Positions 37,541-47,698 are shown, counted from the stretch's first letter. The stretch is DNA of 64,000 nucleotides from G963702155 sp963702155 (GCA_963702155.1 OY969717.1:1054001-1118000), one strand, 5' to 3'. Numbers and translations: made by a program. The notes: a model not told the origin generated them from the letters alone.

Positions 37541-38395
37541 TTAACCCTTATTTTCGAGCGCTAAAATCAGCTTTTTCCGCGCGCTGCCCCACGCATAATT
37601 ATCTATAATGCCGCTTGCCCTGATAACACGGTGACAAGGAATAAATGCCGACACCGGATTTGCCCCCACCGCGTTCCCGATCGCACGTGCCGCTTTCGGT
37701 TTCCCAATGCGCGTACCAATATCCTGATACGTAACCAGCGCGCCATAAGGAATAGTCATTAGCGCCCGCCATACCTGCACTTGAAAATTAGTCCCATAAA
37801 GCGATAATCGTAGCAGTTTAGCTGCATTTCCCTCGTATGTGCCGCACCATAAAGTATTAATATATGCACCAATATCTGTAATCGCCTCATCATCACAAAT
37901 AAACTCAGCCTTTGGCCAGCGCGCGCGCATCGCTTGTTCCGCTTTTTCCCACGTACCATCAACTTGAAACGCAAGCCAACACAAACCTTTAGGAGTTGTC
38001 GCAATTAAAACCTGCCCCAAAACACTAGGCACAATACCAAACCTTATAACAAGCCCACCGCCTCGTGCTTTAATGCTGCCCGGCGCGCTCCCCTCATAAG
38101 AAACCATAAGATCATGCAGCCGCCCTCCACCGGAAAGTCCGCTATCAATCGCCGCTCTATATGCACTCTCCCCGCGCTCAAGTATATCACGCGCATGCCG
38201 TGCCGCCATAAATCTACACAGTTTTTTCGGGCTGATCCCGACCATAGACGTAAAAAGTTTTTGAAAATGCGTAACATCATACCCCGCCCGCGCCGCCAAA
38301 AAATCCAAATCCGGCGCATCTCTATAATGCTGCGTAATATAATCAATACTTTCTGCAATCACCTGATATTGTAAATCGTTATCCATACACGCCAT
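37541..38395 (-). CDS. Ada-like protein: AraC-type domain fused to methylated-DNA cysteine methyltransferase
   Basis: 284 residues. The N-terminal AraC-type helix-turn-helix domain (about 10-105, with AGYDVTHFQKLFTSMVGISP) precedes the MGMT domain (about 115-284). The methyl-acceptor Cys lies in AFIPCHRVIRASG, and YGALVTYQDIGTRIGKPKAARA matches the DNA-binding helices. It lacks the N-terminal Ada metal-binding Cys domain, so it cannot sense methyl-phosphotriesters as E. coli Ada does. It repairs O6-methylguanine. The gene converges on dapB. Confidence 0.9.
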   Translation of the reverse strand: MACMDNDLQYQVIAESIDYITQHYRDAPDLDFLAARAGYDVTHFQKLFTSMVGISPKKLCRFMAARHARDILERGESAYRAAIDSGLSGGGRLHDLMVSYEGSAPGSIKARGGGLVIRFGIVPSVLGQVLIATTPKGLCWLAFQVDGTWEKAEQAMRARWPKAEFICDDEAITDIGAYINTLWCGTYEGNAAKLLRLSLYGTNFQVQVWRALMTIPYGALVTYQDIGTRIGKPKAARAIGNAVGANPVSAFIPCHRVIRASGIIDNYAWGSARKKLILALENKG

Positions 38396-38466
38396 TTTTA
38401 CAAATGCCGCTCGTATAAAGCAATCCGCTTCTTGGCATCACGCGCCTTTATCTATAAAAAATAAGC

Positions 38467-39099
38467 ATGAAGAAAAAAAACATTTCCATTTTTTTTGAGC
38501 GCTTGAAAAAAGAAAACCCGAACCCCGAAAGTGATTTGGAATATATCAATATTTACACTCTCTTGGTTGCCGTTGTTTTATCCGCGCAAGCCACAGATAT
38601 CGGCGTGAACAAAGCCACAAAATCACTTTTTAAAATCGCCGATACCCCTCAAAAAATGCTGGACTTAGGGCTGGAAACCGTAAAAAGCTATATAAAAACC
38701 ATAGGTCTTTATAATAACAAAGCTAAAAATGTAATCGCGCTCTCTCAAATTCTGGTAGAAAAACACAGCAGTATTGTCCCCGATACACGTGAAGAATTGA
38801 TGGCACTCCCCGGTGTAGGCCGAAAAACCGCCAATGTTGTGCTTAATATAGCATTCGGGAAACCCGCCATCGCCGTTGATACACATATATTCAGGGTCAG
38901 CAACCGCACCAAACTCGCGCCTGGAAAAACACCTGATGCAGTTGAAAAAAAATTGGAAAAAGCTATTCCTGAAAAATATATACAAGATTCTCACCATTGG
39001 CTCATCTTGCACGGGCGTTATGTATGTAAGGCGCGCAAGCCCTTGTGTCAGGATTGCATTGTCAATGATCTATGCGTTTATAAAGATAAAACAGCTTAG
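38467..39099 (+). CDS. nth: Endonuclease III
   Basis: 210 residues. The helix-hairpin-helix with catalytic Lys is LPGVGRKTANVV, the catalytic Asp lies in VDTHIFRVSNR, and the [4Fe-4S] ligands are in CKARKPLCQDCIVNDLC. It removes oxidised pyrimidines and cleaves abasic sites in base-excision repair. It is divergent from the Ada-like gene, so two DNA-repair genes are back to back. Confidence 0.96.
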   Translation: MKKKNISIFFERLKKENPNPESDLEYINIYTLLVAVVLSAQATDIGVNKATKSLFKIADTPQKMLDLGLETVKSYIKTIGLYNNKAKNVIALSQILVEKHSSIVPDTREELMALPGVGRKTANVVLNIAFGKPAIAVDTHIFRVSNRTKLAPGKTPDAVEKKLEKAIPEKYIQDSHHWLILHGRYVCKARKPLCQDCIVNDLCVYKDKTA

Positions 39100-39125
39100 C
39101 AAATAATTATTTTAATGAAGGTTTT

Positions 39126-39893
39126 TTATTTAAGAAGAGTGTGGAACGCCTTACCCAAATCCACAACGTTAAACGCAGAGCCCGCACGCGCAAAATTCTG
39201 CGCGCAAGCGTTAAGCTCGCTTGAACGAACCGCATCATTTAAATGCTGACTGCGCGCATGACGAAGACGCACATCCACATGCTTGGCCTGATTATTACTG
39301 ATATAAATATCCATCACACAGGCATCGGTACGATATTGCCAGATCTCGAACGCGCCTTCATTGCGCGTAAACTCAGGGTTACGATATAATCCGCGAACAA
39401 ATTGAACATCACTGCCAATTATTTGGCTCTCCAACCCTTTTAAATCAAAGGAAGGTATTGCTTTACGCGATGGATGACCCGCATCATCAACCGAAGAAAC
39501 AGCCGCCTCGCCTCTAAAAACCGGCATCACGTTAAGAGTATCCCGCTCATCGGCAGTTTCTTTCGCATCATACGCAAAAACCGTATTTTCAGTAACATCT
39601 GATTGATGCGCATACGCATGCCCCCCTTGAGAACCACTCATTTTATAAGCACCAAACACAAGCGCAGCGATAAGCAAAGGCGTAATAAATCTTCCCTGTT
39701 TTAAAGGCTTGGGAAAATATTTGAAAACCGCAAAAATATAAGGTTTTAAAGTCTTTTTCAATTTAGAGATAAAATAGTTCCTATGACGACGTATCTTCAA
39801 ATGCACCAAATATAAAAATCGCATTAAAACAGGCACAGAATATCTGCGTAATCTTTTTAAATAAAACAATATTTTTGAATGCTTTTTACGCAT
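39126..39893 (-). CDS. Membrane-anchored protein with a WQYR-x-x-CVxD domain
   Basis: 255 residues. A very basic N-terminal segment (about 1-65) is followed by one membrane helix (about 68-85) and an exported C-terminal domain. The domain holds GAFEIWQYRTDACVMDIYI near residue 182, a pattern I associate with small lipoprotein-like domains encoded next to nth in related Alphaproteobacteria. No lipobox is seen. The role is unknown. It converges on nth with a 26-base gap. Confidence 0.65.
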   Translation of the reverse strand: MRKKHSKILFYLKRLRRYSVPVLMRFLYLVHLKIRRHRNYFISKLKKTLKPYIFAVFKYFPKPLKQGRFITPLLIAALVFGAYKMSGSQGGHAYAHQSDVTENTVFAYDAKETADERDTLNVMPVFRGEAAVSSVDDAGHPSRKAIPSFDLKGLESQIIGSDVQFVRGLYRNPEFTRNEGAFEIWQYRTDACVMDIYISNNQAKHVDVRLRHARSQHLNDAVRSSELNACAQNFARAGSAFNVVDLGKAFHTLLK

Positions 39894-39931
39894 CTCTATA
39901 ACACTCAGACATAAATAAAATCACATATACA

Positions 39932-39965
39932 AAACCAGACTTTAAACAAAGTCTGGTTTAATAAA
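39932..39965 (-). terminator. Intrinsic terminator of the bactofilin gene
   Basis: AAACCAGACTTT (39932-39943) pairs with AAAGTCTGGTTT (39948-39959) across a 4-base loop. On the minus strand the hairpin is followed by T-rich sequence. It lies about 80 bases beyond the bactofilin stop. Confidence 0.75.
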
Positions 39966-40043
39966 AAATTTAATATGTTTTACTAAATATCAAGTCACAT
40001 TGTCAAACAAACGGCTTAAAACCCTGTTTTATATGACGCTTTA

Positions 40044-40928
40044 TTATTCAGCAGCAGCACCCGCAAAAAGCTCCGCATCTTCATCTGAATCGCTGTCTTT
40101 TGACATCTTCGATTTAGAAGGTGATGACTTGGACTTATTTGAAGAAGACTTGGAGTCAGACGCGCTAGTAACCGGCGTTAACTTACCATCAATCACCGCA
40201 CCGGACTCAACTTCCAATTCTTTATAAGAAATAGAACCAGTAACAACACCGGATGAACGGATCGTCAAACGGCCATGTGCCGTGATATCACCTTCAAAAC
40301 GGCCAGCAATCGTAGCATCTTCAATTTCAACTGTACCGTAGAAAACACCGCTCTCGGCAATATCCAAAACGCTCGCCCCTTTAAGAGCCGCCTCAACTGT
40401 TCCTTCAACCAATAAATAGTCACAAGATTCAATCTCACCGGACATGGTAATACCAGAACCGATTGTTAAAGTGCGTTCGTTATCCATGGCACCTTGACGA
40501 CGTGCGGCAAATGATGACGATGCTGCGCCTGGGTAAGACGCCGCCGGATATCCAGCTGCAGTTGGTTTGCTCATAGCAGCCGCCGGCTGCCCCGGACGAC
40601 CATACGCGCTTGATGGAATGTCAAGATTACGTGAAGCATCTGAAGAAGAGGAAGCCGCCGCAGAATCTGTGCTTGTTTTTGTATCGCTGGAGCTCATAGA
40701 AGTGTCCTTACTTGTATCTGAAGTTTTTTGTTTTTGAAATGATCCTGAATTATAAGAGCCGACATATCCGCTCTGTGATTTAACAGCCTTAGCCTGATCA
40801 GCCTTATCAGTAGGCTTAATAGAAGATTCTTTAGCATCAGATGCAGAAGAATCTTTCGAAACCTCCTGTTTCGTATCTTGGGCTTTTGAAGAATCTTGGG
40901 GGGTTTCTGATTTCACGCGATGAAACAT
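40044..40928 (-). CDS. Bactofilin (polymer-forming cytoskeletal protein)
   Basis: About 294 residues from the ATG at 40928 (MFHRVKS). The N-terminal half is low-complexity Ser/Asp/Lys/Ala-rich. The bactofilin domain spans about 155-250, with TLTIGSGITMSGEIESCDYL and TIAGRFEGDITAHGRLTIRS. Repeated beta-turn G residues fit the beta-helix fold. The C-terminus is Ser/Lys-rich. Such proteins polymerise and position cell-wall or polarity factors. Single gene upstream of uvrC. Confidence 0.9.
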   Translation of the reverse strand: MFHRVKSETPQDSSKAQDTKQEVSKDSSASDAKESSIKPTDKADQAKAVKSQSGYVGSYNSGSFQKQKTSDTSKDTSMSSSDTKTSTDSAAASSSSDASRNLDIPSSAYGRPGQPAAAMSKPTAAGYPAASYPGAASSSFAARRQGAMDNERTLTIGSGITMSGEIESCDYLLVEGTVEAALKGASVLDIAESGVFYGTVEIEDATIAGRFEGDITAHGRLTIRSSGVVTGSISYKELEVESGAVIDGKLTPVTSASDSKSSSNKSKSSPSKSKMSKDSDSDEDAELFAGAAAE

Positions 40929-41172
40929 AATCAATATACCTCTCTTCTTCTGCAATATAAATTTAAAGTAAAAAACGGCGCTTAGTTCATTTTTCTAATA
41001 TAAAACGCTACTAAAAAAATTAAAACATGTCCGCTTTCGAACAACAAAAATCTAGCACGCACTGTATAACTCCGCAAGCCGGATAAGACATTTTTTTAAT
41101 AAAAAATAACAAACGCTTGTTTTAAAAAGAAAATATTTTCGATACGGTCTGTATTGATAAAAAACGGAACAT

Positions 41173-43026
41173 TTAGTGAAAATAATCGTATATTTTTTGT
41201 GCCATCATGCCCGATATGCCTTCAACACGCGCTAAATCCTCAACACTTGCATTTGATACCGTTTTTCCAGAACCAAAATAATGTAGTAACGCCTGTTTAC
41301 GTTTCCCCCCCACACCTGGTATCTCATCAAGTGGTGATGCGGTCACTTTTTTTGATCGGCGCACGCGGTGTGATCCAATGGCAAAACGATGCGCCTCATC
41401 GCGCAACCGCTGCAAATAATGAAGCACAGGCGTATGCATTGGTAATTGAAAACCCGCACGGCCAACCATAAAAAACTGCTCCCGGCCCGCATCGCGGTCT
41501 TCCCCCTTCGCTATAGCAACCAAAGTTATAGAATCCGCAATCCCCAGCTCCTCAAAAACCTGATATGCAGAAGATAATTGCCCCTTGCCGCCATCAACAA
41601 TAATAAGATCTGGCCATTCCTCACCCTCCATATTAGGGTTTTCTTTAAGCGCGCGCTTAAATCGCCTTTCCAACACTTCCCGCATCATACCGTAATCATC
41701 GGCTTCTGCCGCCGTCTTGATATTAAACTTTCGATACGCACCCTTTCGAAAACCATCTACACCACTGACGATCATTGCGCCTACCATATCCTCACCGCTC
41801 GTATGCGAATTATCGTAAACTTCAATCCTGCGCGGCATATCATCCATACCAAATAGCATTGCAATCTCTTCAAGCATCTTGATTTCATTCATATTTTGCG
41901 CGCGTCTCAACTCAAGCGAAGCGTTGGCATTCTTAAGCGCAAACGCCAAAGCTTTATTTCGTCGCCCCCTTACGGGCTTTACAATGCGCACGCGCTCCCC
42001 TTTATTAGAAAGACTTTGAAGAGCGGCCTCAAGCAAATCAATATCTTCAAATATATGACTGACCACCACCTCTTTTGGCACAGGCTTATTTTCGTAAAAT
42101 TGCCCTATAAAAGCTTGCATAATTTCTGACGCGGTCGCATCTGCATCATGTTTTGGGAAGTATGCGCGGTTGCCATAATTTCGCCCCCCCCGAAAGAAAA
42201 ACACCTGAATACAGCTCATCCCGTCTTTTTGAACAAAACCCATAACATCAACAGAGCCAAGCCCCTCAATATTAATATCCTGCCGCGCTTGTATAGATGC
42301 AAGTGCCTTGACCCGATCACGCAATACTGCCGCTTGCTCGAATTGCATACTTGCACTGGCTTGCTTCATCTGTGTAACCATACGGTCTTGCACATCCCTG
42401 CTTTTGCCTTCTAGAAAATCAACCGCTGAAAGAACCTGCTCCGCGTACTCGTCTTTACTTACGAGATCAACACAAGGCGCAGTGCATCGCTTGATATGAT
42501 ATTGCAAGCAAGGACAACTACGGTTAGAAAACACGGTATCCGGACAATTCCGAAGTAAGAACACACGCTGTAAAACTGAAATGGTTCGGTTGACATCGCC
42601 CGCACTGGCAAAAGGCCCGAAATACTGTCCCTTTTTTTTACGCGCCCCCCTGTATTTTTGAACCAGCGGGAAGTCATGCCCTTCGGCAATCAGAATATAC
42701 GGAAACGATTTATCATCACGCATTAAAATGTTAAAACGCGGCTTTAATTTTTTGATTAAATTGGACTCTAATAATAATGCCTCGGTTTCGGTATGTGTAT
42801 GCACAAATTCCATCTGCCGTGTTAATGACACCATCCGGCGTAACCGTTCGGGCATTTTATCGATATTGGCATATGAAACCACGCGCTTCTTGAGGCACCG
42901 AGCCTTCCCCACATACAACACACCACCGTCATCATCCATCATCCGGTAAACCCCCGGCGTATCAGGTAATTTAGCCGCATAATCACCAATTGTTTTTATG
43001 CCTGTTTGAAAGGATGGTTTCGTCAT
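41173..43026 (-). CDS. uvrC: UvrABC system protein C
   Basis: 617 residues. GIY-YIG nuclease domain (about 15-105, with LPDTPGVYRMMDDDGGVLYVGKA), the Cys-rich region, UVR motif (about 205-240), the RNase H-like nuclease domain with YDNSHTSGEDMVGAMIV and LIIVDGGKGQL, and the C-terminal HhH pair (IPGVGGKRKQALLHYFG). It makes both incisions in nucleotide excision repair. The frame is intact through 1.85 kb, which contrasts with dnaK and serS. Confidence 0.97.
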   Translation of the reverse strand: MTKPSFQTGIKTIGDYAAKLPDTPGVYRMMDDDGGVLYVGKARCLKKRVVSYANIDKMPERLRRMVSLTRQMEFVHTHTETEALLLESNLIKKLKPRFNILMRDDKSFPYILIAEGHDFPLVQKYRGARKKKGQYFGPFASAGDVNRTISVLQRVFLLRNCPDTVFSNRSCPCLQYHIKRCTAPCVDLVSKDEYAEQVLSAVDFLEGKSRDVQDRMVTQMKQASASMQFEQAAVLRDRVKALASIQARQDINIEGLGSVDVMGFVQKDGMSCIQVFFFRGGRNYGNRAYFPKHDADATASEIMQAFIGQFYENKPVPKEVVVSHIFEDIDLLEAALQSLSNKGERVRIVKPVRGRRNKALAFALKNANASLELRRAQNMNEIKMLEEIAMLFGMDDMPRRIEVYDNSHTSGEDMVGAMIVSGVDGFRKGAYRKFNIKTAAEADDYGMMREVLERRFKRALKENPNMEGEEWPDLIIVDGGKGQLSSAYQVFEELGIADSITLVAIAKGEDRDAGREQFFMVGRAGFQLPMHTPVLHYLQRLRDEAHRFAIGSHRVRRSKKVTASPLDEIPGVGGKRKQALLHYFGSGKTVSNASVEDLARVEGISGMMAQKIYDYFH

Positions 43027-43247
43027 ATTTTTGTAAGTACGTTATAAAATAAAGGCTTACAACTGATTTATATCTCAAATCTTCAAGAGCAAGCATTAAA
43101 GGAAAATGAACCTCACCCAGAACAACTTTAGGACCAAAAAAGAACACCTATAGAACAAAAATTTCAAAATAAACTTGACTTCACTTGCAATATATCAACA
43201 ATTGATAATATTCAATTATTATAAAACTGTATCAAGTGGGGCTTAAG
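43027..43247 (+). other. Intergenic region between uvrC and the pentapeptide gene
   Basis: About 220 bases, AT-rich, with divergent promoters likely for the two flanking genes. No clear hairpin or known motif could be assigned. Confidence 0.3.
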
Positions 43248-43859
43248 ATGCAAAAATACAAAATAAAATCACTGAAAAACCGTAAATTTATTTTCAACAC
43301 AAAAGCGTCTTCGTTTAAAAGGTGCGTTGAAAAGGCCATAGAGCAAAATATTGACCTAAGCCATGCCGATTTATCAGATTGCAATTTATCAAACGCTAAT
43401 CTGGATGGCGGCATACTCGATGGCGCAAATTTTACAAATACGAATTTGACTGGCGCAAACATGTCAGAGTGTAGTGCCAAAGGGGCGAATTTTTCGAACG
43501 CCGATCTATATAACACCTGCCTCGCCTATGCCGATTGTACAGGTGTTGATTTTCAATATGCAAATTTTGGAGCGACTGATATCACCGCCGCCAATATATC
43601 TCAAAGTATTTTTGCTGGATATGCATGGATGAAGCTTGATTTTGTAAAAGCACGCAAAATGACCAATTGCGCATTTTTAAATCAAGAGGGCACATACGAA
43701 ACGTTAAACACCCCGCCCCTTATTATTCTTGGCATTAATCAACATCCGGTTTTGAAACACAACCACAGGATCAAGCCAGATACGCATAAAATTTTAAACG
43801 AGCCACATTTAACACATCCACCTAAAAAGAACATACACCATCAACTTTCAAAAAAATGA
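43248..43859 (+). CDS. Pentapeptide-repeat protein
   Basis: 203 residues from the ATG at 43248 (a GTG at 43236 would add 4 residues). The middle region (about 45-130) is a run of A(D/N)LXX repeats: DLSHADLSDCNLSNANLDGG, LDGANFTNTNLTGANM and ANFSNADLY, making a right-handed beta helix. The ends are unlike the repeat and may be folded caps; the C-terminus is His/Pro/Lys-rich. Such proteins can mimic DNA or act in scaffolds. Nothing here fixes a role. Confidence 0.85.
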   Translation: MQKYKIKSLKNRKFIFNTKASSFKRCVEKAIEQNIDLSHADLSDCNLSNANLDGGILDGANFTNTNLTGANMSECSAKGANFSNADLYNTCLAYADCTGVDFQYANFGATDITAANISQSIFAGYAWMKLDFVKARKMTNCAFLNQEGTYETLNTPPLIILGINQHPVLKHNHRIKPDTHKILNEPHLTHPPKKNIHHQLSKK

Positions 43860-43944
43860 TGCAACCGCATACCTATAACATTTTGACAAGAATACAACCT
43901 TAAGTATAAAATAGTTTAATTTCTAAACAGGTTTGAGGGTTGTA

Positions 43945-44253
43945 ATGTATCTATACCGACGGTTTTTAAATGCATTCGCAGTGTACGTGGAATGCACAAA
44001 AGATCTGGGCATAACTCCGCTTTTCAGCTTTAAAAGTTGCAAGCAAGAAACTATATTTGATCTACCATTCACTCAAGTAATTTTGACGAGCGCCGATCGA
44101 TTTAAAAGCGAAGAGGTGTCTTTAAAGGAAAGCTTTAATCTTAAAGATTTGAACGTGGACAATAATGCCAGAACCGAACAGTATCAAAGTAGAACACATG
44201 AAGGCGCTGAAAATCATCGCGCTCTTCCGTTGTTTTCAAAGCATAAACTCTGA
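43945..44253 (+). CDS. Small putative protein overlapping a MarR-like gene
   Basis: 102 residues from ATG 43945. It begins MYLYRRFLNAFAVYVE and has no known motif. Its last 88 bases overlap the next gene in another frame, which is more than usual, so the C-terminal part is doubtful. If the regulator starts at the internal ATG at 44198, the overlap shrinks. Low confidence. Confidence 0.3.
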   Translation: MYLYRRFLNAFAVYVECTKDLGITPLFSFKSCKQETIFDLPFTQVILTSADRFKSEEVSLKESFNLKDLNVDNNARTEQYQSRTHEGAENHRALPLFSKHKL

Positions 44254-44512
44254 ATTCCCTCTTCAATACGCTGTGTGTTTCCTAGAAATTTTTATAGATG
44301 AAGGGCTATCACTGACGCACCTTTCAAACAAGACCAACCTCGCTTTGTCTACTGTTTCGCGAATTATTGGCGCTCTATCGCAAAACCGCCAAAGCGGCAC
44401 GCCCTTTGGTTTGATAGACGTACGCATATCAAAAACCGAACGCCGAAAAAAGGAACTGTATTTAACACCCAAAGGCAAAGAAATCGCCGCGTCCCTGTTT
44501 CAAAAAATTTGA
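44165..44512 (+). CDS. MarR-like winged-helix regulator
   Basis: 115 residues. The winged helix is visible as LSLTHLSNKTNLALSTVSRI, followed by the wing region ending ERRKKELYLTPKGKEIAAS, where the KGKE pattern is common in MarR proteins. N-terminal helices are short. The alternative start at 44198 (MKALKIIAL) would remove the first 11 residues. It may control a nearby gene, but none is obviously linked. Confidence 0.7.
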   Translation: MPEPNSIKVEHMKALKIIALFRCFQSINSEFPLQYAVCFLEIFIDEGLSLTHLSNKTNLALSTVSRIIGALSQNRQSGTPFGLIDVRISKTERRKKELYLTPKGKEIAASLFQKI

Positions 44513-44617
44513 AACCAAACAAAATTTTAAATCAGTCATTGCATAATAAAGTATGAACAATTATGATCCCGTTGAATTTGTAAAAACGTATTTCTTATTA
44601 TCACATTTTTACAAATT

Positions 44618-44702
44618 GGGCCCGTGGCGGAATGGTAGACGCTGCGGACTTAAAATCCGTTTTCCTTTGGAAGTGGGGGTTCAAGTCCCCCCGGGCCCAC
44701 CA
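44618..44702 (+). tRNA. tRNA-Leu (anticodon UAA)
   Basis: 85 bases with encoded CCA. Acceptor GGGCCCG pairs with CGGGCCC, discriminator A. The anticodon stem encloses CTTAAAA, giving anticodon TAA. The long variable arm and T-loop TTCAAGT fit tRNA-Leu. It reads UUA and UUG. Confidence 0.95.
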
Positions 44703-44803
44703 ACTTTTTTTAAGACATTTAAACGTAACTTATCGCGTGACATATTTTCTATGCTATGCTTTATAAGCCTGTGTTTATAAGATAAAAAAATAAAGGCAAC
44801 GCT

Positions 44804-46105
44804 TTGTCATTAGAAGAAAAAAAACCGATACCCCCCCTTTTAAACACTGCCGTACCCATCTTGTTCGTGGGTGCTGTGCTTTATAATGCTGGCCTCGCTT
44901 TTATAAATGCACATGTTTTTTCCCTAAGCACGATACACGTTGCCGCAACCGAAGGCTTAATTGCACTTGGCGGAACAATGCTTGTGTTAACAAATACAAG
45001 ATCATATAAATCCATCTGGCCATCCATCGCCCTTATTTTTGTCGCCATATTATTGGCACTTTGGGTATCTGCCAGTGCAGAATTTATGTTCATTAAGGGC
45101 TTCCGCGACTACTATCTTATCGCATTATTTGTGGTTATCGGCAGCCTCATGAACGAAAAACAAATGCAAACATCCTTTTTGATCTTAACGGCCGTTGTAT
45201 TTGGCGTCCTTATGATCGAAGCTTTTAAAACAGATCTCTATATTTTTCTTTTTGAGCCAGCGCTCTACTATGCAAACACAAGAGGTATAGAAGCCAGCGA
45301 ATTTGGGCCTGACGGTCTTTTTGGAAACACAATGCTCTACGAAGGACGCTTCTCGTTCGGCATATTCAACTCCCACCGCATGGCATCCATATTCTTGGAG
45401 CAGGTCAGCCTAGGTAATTTTGCCATAATAATATCCCTGTTCCTAAGTCGTTTTTGGAACAATACTTCATGGTTTTTACGTGGCTTTTATATTCTCACCA
45501 TTATTATGATCATGCTAACCACCAGTAGCCGCGCGTCCATAGCCTTCAGCCTGTTTATCTTTATGGGATACTTCATATTCGCTTATTTGCCCAGATATCT
45601 AAACGTGGTGTACATGCCTGTTATTTTGGTTTTGGCCGGTATCTTGTTCTACGACCCCTATATTACGAGCATGGTTGATACACTGGGCGGGCGCATTGGC
45701 TATACCGTATACCGTTTGATCAGCCTTGAAATGTCATCCATATTTACCGGCAACATTCATAAAGTGTCTGGGACAGCGGATAGCGGATATACTTATGTTA
45801 TTTACAGCCAAACCATAATAGGCCTTATATATTTATGGCTATTTACCTCACTCATCACCCCGCAAGATGAAAAACCGGCGAAAAGACTGGCACATGGCAT
45901 AACATTTTTTATGTTTGCAAATTTGCTGATCGGTTCAAACTCATTCACCATCAAACTTGCTGCCCCGCTTTGGGTCTTGGCCGGATTTGATCGCGGCCGC
46001 AAAATGCGCGCAGAAATAAAAGCAGACACTTCTGATATGAGCTCTTCACCAGATAAAGAAACCGGAGATAACAATGCTACCCCCCTTCAGAAAACAACCA
46101 TATAA
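44804..46105 (+). CDS. O-antigen ligase-like polytopic membrane protein
   Basis: 433 residues from a TTG at 44804. About 11-12 membrane helices, with a periplasmic loop carrying FSFGIFNSHRMASIFLEQ and TTSSRASIAFSLFIFMGY, the type of loop seen in WaaL/Wzy enzymes. No glycosyltransferase motif is seen. It may ligate or polymerise surface polysaccharide, but no other polysaccharide gene is nearby except gmhA at 25 kb. The C-terminal tail is Asp/Lys-rich. It overlaps the MscS gene by 32 bases. Confidence 0.7.
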   Translation: MSLEEKKPIPPLLNTAVPILFVGAVLYNAGLAFINAHVFSLSTIHVAATEGLIALGGTMLVLTNTRSYKSIWPSIALIFVAILLALWVSASAEFMFIKGFRDYYLIALFVVIGSLMNEKQMQTSFLILTAVVFGVLMIEAFKTDLYIFLFEPALYYANTRGIEASEFGPDGLFGNTMLYEGRFSFGIFNSHRMASIFLEQVSLGNFAIIISLFLSRFWNNTSWFLRGFYILTIIMIMLTTSSRASIAFSLFIFMGYFIFAYLPRYLNVVYMPVILVLAGILFYDPYITSMVDTLGGRIGYTVYRLISLEMSSIFTGNIHKVSGTADSGYTYVIYSQTIIGLIYLWLFTSLITPQDEKPAKRLAHGITFFMFANLLIGSNSFTIKLAAPLWVLAGFDRGRKMRAEIKADTSDMSSSPDKETGDNNATPLQKTTI

Positions 46106-47693
46106 ATATATTATTATATTTTTCAGCGTATACCTCCTGCTCGGCCTGACTTTGGGGAGTGCGTTAGCACAAACAAAAACAAATAAAACCGATTTGAATA
46201 TTGGTAAAGATCAGATCGGAAACCTGATCGAAACCCTCGAAAGTGAAACCGCACGAAAAGAGTTTATAAACAATCTGAAAACGCTCGTTAAAGCAAACTC
46301 TAAAACAGGTAACGCACAGGATAATGATAAAAAAAATAAAAACATCAATTCAGAAATAGTAGAAATGCTGCCACAAACATTGGATCTGCAAGAAACCGCA
46401 AAGGACTGGCTCACGCAATATAACGATTTCCTCGCCGAACATGACTTGAATTCATCATCAGTTGGCAAGACCGGTTTGTCTCTAGGCTCTGTCTTTGTGG
46501 CTCTTATTTTTGCTTTTATCGTGCAAAAAATCGGTACAAATCTACGCGATTGGCTCATCCGCATCAAAGAAAAATTCGGATTACAACACGGACGTTTTCG
46601 AATATATGCGCGTATATTCCGGTATGTTGGTTACACCATTATTTTCGCGCTCCTTTTATATTCAATCGCAATCATCTGGGAGATAACCCAGTTTAATTTT
46701 CTAACAAGCGACATGGCCTTGAATTTCTTTGGTAATATTTTGAGCCTTACAATTATATCTCTTATCGCGCTTTTGCTTTGGGAGATCATAAATATCAGTA
46801 TTGAATATGGTATAATGAAAAGCGCGTCCGCCGATCAAAGCCGCCTGCGTACACTATTGCCCATCATGCAAAACGTTTTGCTGGTGATGTTTGCCGTTTT
46901 ATTTACACTCGTCATTCTCTCCGAAGTCGGTGTTGATATTATGCCGCTCCTTGCCGGGGCTGGTATCGTAGGTATTGCAATTGGCTTTGGCGCACAAACG
47001 ATTGTAAAAGATTTTATAACCGGATTCATGATTATTTTGGAAGACCTTATACAAGTCGGCGATGTGGCATCTCTTGGCGGTAAAAGCGGCCTGATTGAAA
47101 AAATCACAATCCGCAAGGTACAATTGCGCGGCCTTGATGGCATTGTTTATACCATCCCGTTCAGCGAGATTTCCATTGTTGAAAACATGACAAAAGATTA
47201 CAGCTTTTATCTGCTGGATGTTGGTGTTGCATACCGCGAAAACCCGGACGAAGTTATAGAATACATGAAAGAAATTGATGAAGATATGCGCAGCGATGAT
47301 GAATTTAAAGATTATATGCTAGAGCCGATCGAGATTTTGGGCGTGGATCAATTTGCCGATAGCGCCGTTATTATTAAAGCGCGCCTTAAAACAAGGCCAA
47401 TCAAGCAATGGGTTGTCGGACGAGAATATAACCGCCGTATGAAGCATAAGTTTGATGAACATAATGTGGAAATTCCCTTTCCGCATCAAACCATTTACTT
47501 TGGAGAAGACAAAAATGGCCATGCCCCGCCCGCGCCTGTGGCATTACAAAATAAATCGGATAATACCGATACACCTGAAAAAAAAGATAACTCAAAGGCC
47601 AAAAGTAAATCAAATAAAGAAGAAAAACCCAGATTAAATAAAAAAGAAAAAAACATCGCGGATCAACATACAGACACCGCCGAAACAGAATAA
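46074..47693 (+). CDS. MscS-family mechanosensitive channel
   Basis: 539 residues. A hydrophobic N-terminus (signal-like) is followed by a Lys/Asn-rich periplasmic stretch, then membrane helices (about 140-165, 180-205, 215-240 and the pore region about 275-330). The pore signature is PLLAGAGIVGIAIGFGAQTI, followed by KDFITGFMIILEDLIQVGD and the beta domain. The C-terminus is a long Lys-rich tail. It releases solutes on hypo-osmotic shock. It starts within the previous gene, so the two are translationally coupled. Confidence 0.93.
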   Translation: MLPPFRKQPYKYIIIFFSVYLLLGLTLGSALAQTKTNKTDLNIGKDQIGNLIETLESETARKEFINNLKTLVKANSKTGNAQDNDKKNKNINSEIVEMLPQTLDLQETAKDWLTQYNDFLAEHDLNSSSVGKTGLSLGSVFVALIFAFIVQKIGTNLRDWLIRIKEKFGLQHGRFRIYARIFRYVGYTIIFALLLYSIAIIWEITQFNFLTSDMALNFFGNILSLTIISLIALLLWEIINISIEYGIMKSASADQSRLRTLLPIMQNVLLVMFAVLFTLVILSEVGVDIMPLLAGAGIVGIAIGFGAQTIVKDFITGFMIILEDLIQVGDVASLGGKSGLIEKITIRKVQLRGLDGIVYTIPFSEISIVENMTKDYSFYLLDVGVAYRENPDEVIEYMKEIDEDMRSDDEFKDYMLEPIEILGVDQFADSAVIIKARLKTRPIKQWVVGREYNRRMKHKFDEHNVEIPFPHQTIYFGEDKNGHAPPAPVALQNKSDNTDTPEKKDNSKAKSKSNKEEKPRLNKKEKNIADQHTDTAETE

Positions 47694-47698
47694 AAAAA

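Noticed and set aside
40000..40227. Plus-strand ORF opposite the bactofilin end
   Set aside because: It is the antisense of the Ser/Asp/Lys-rich C-terminus of bactofilin, whose biased codons create open antisense frames.
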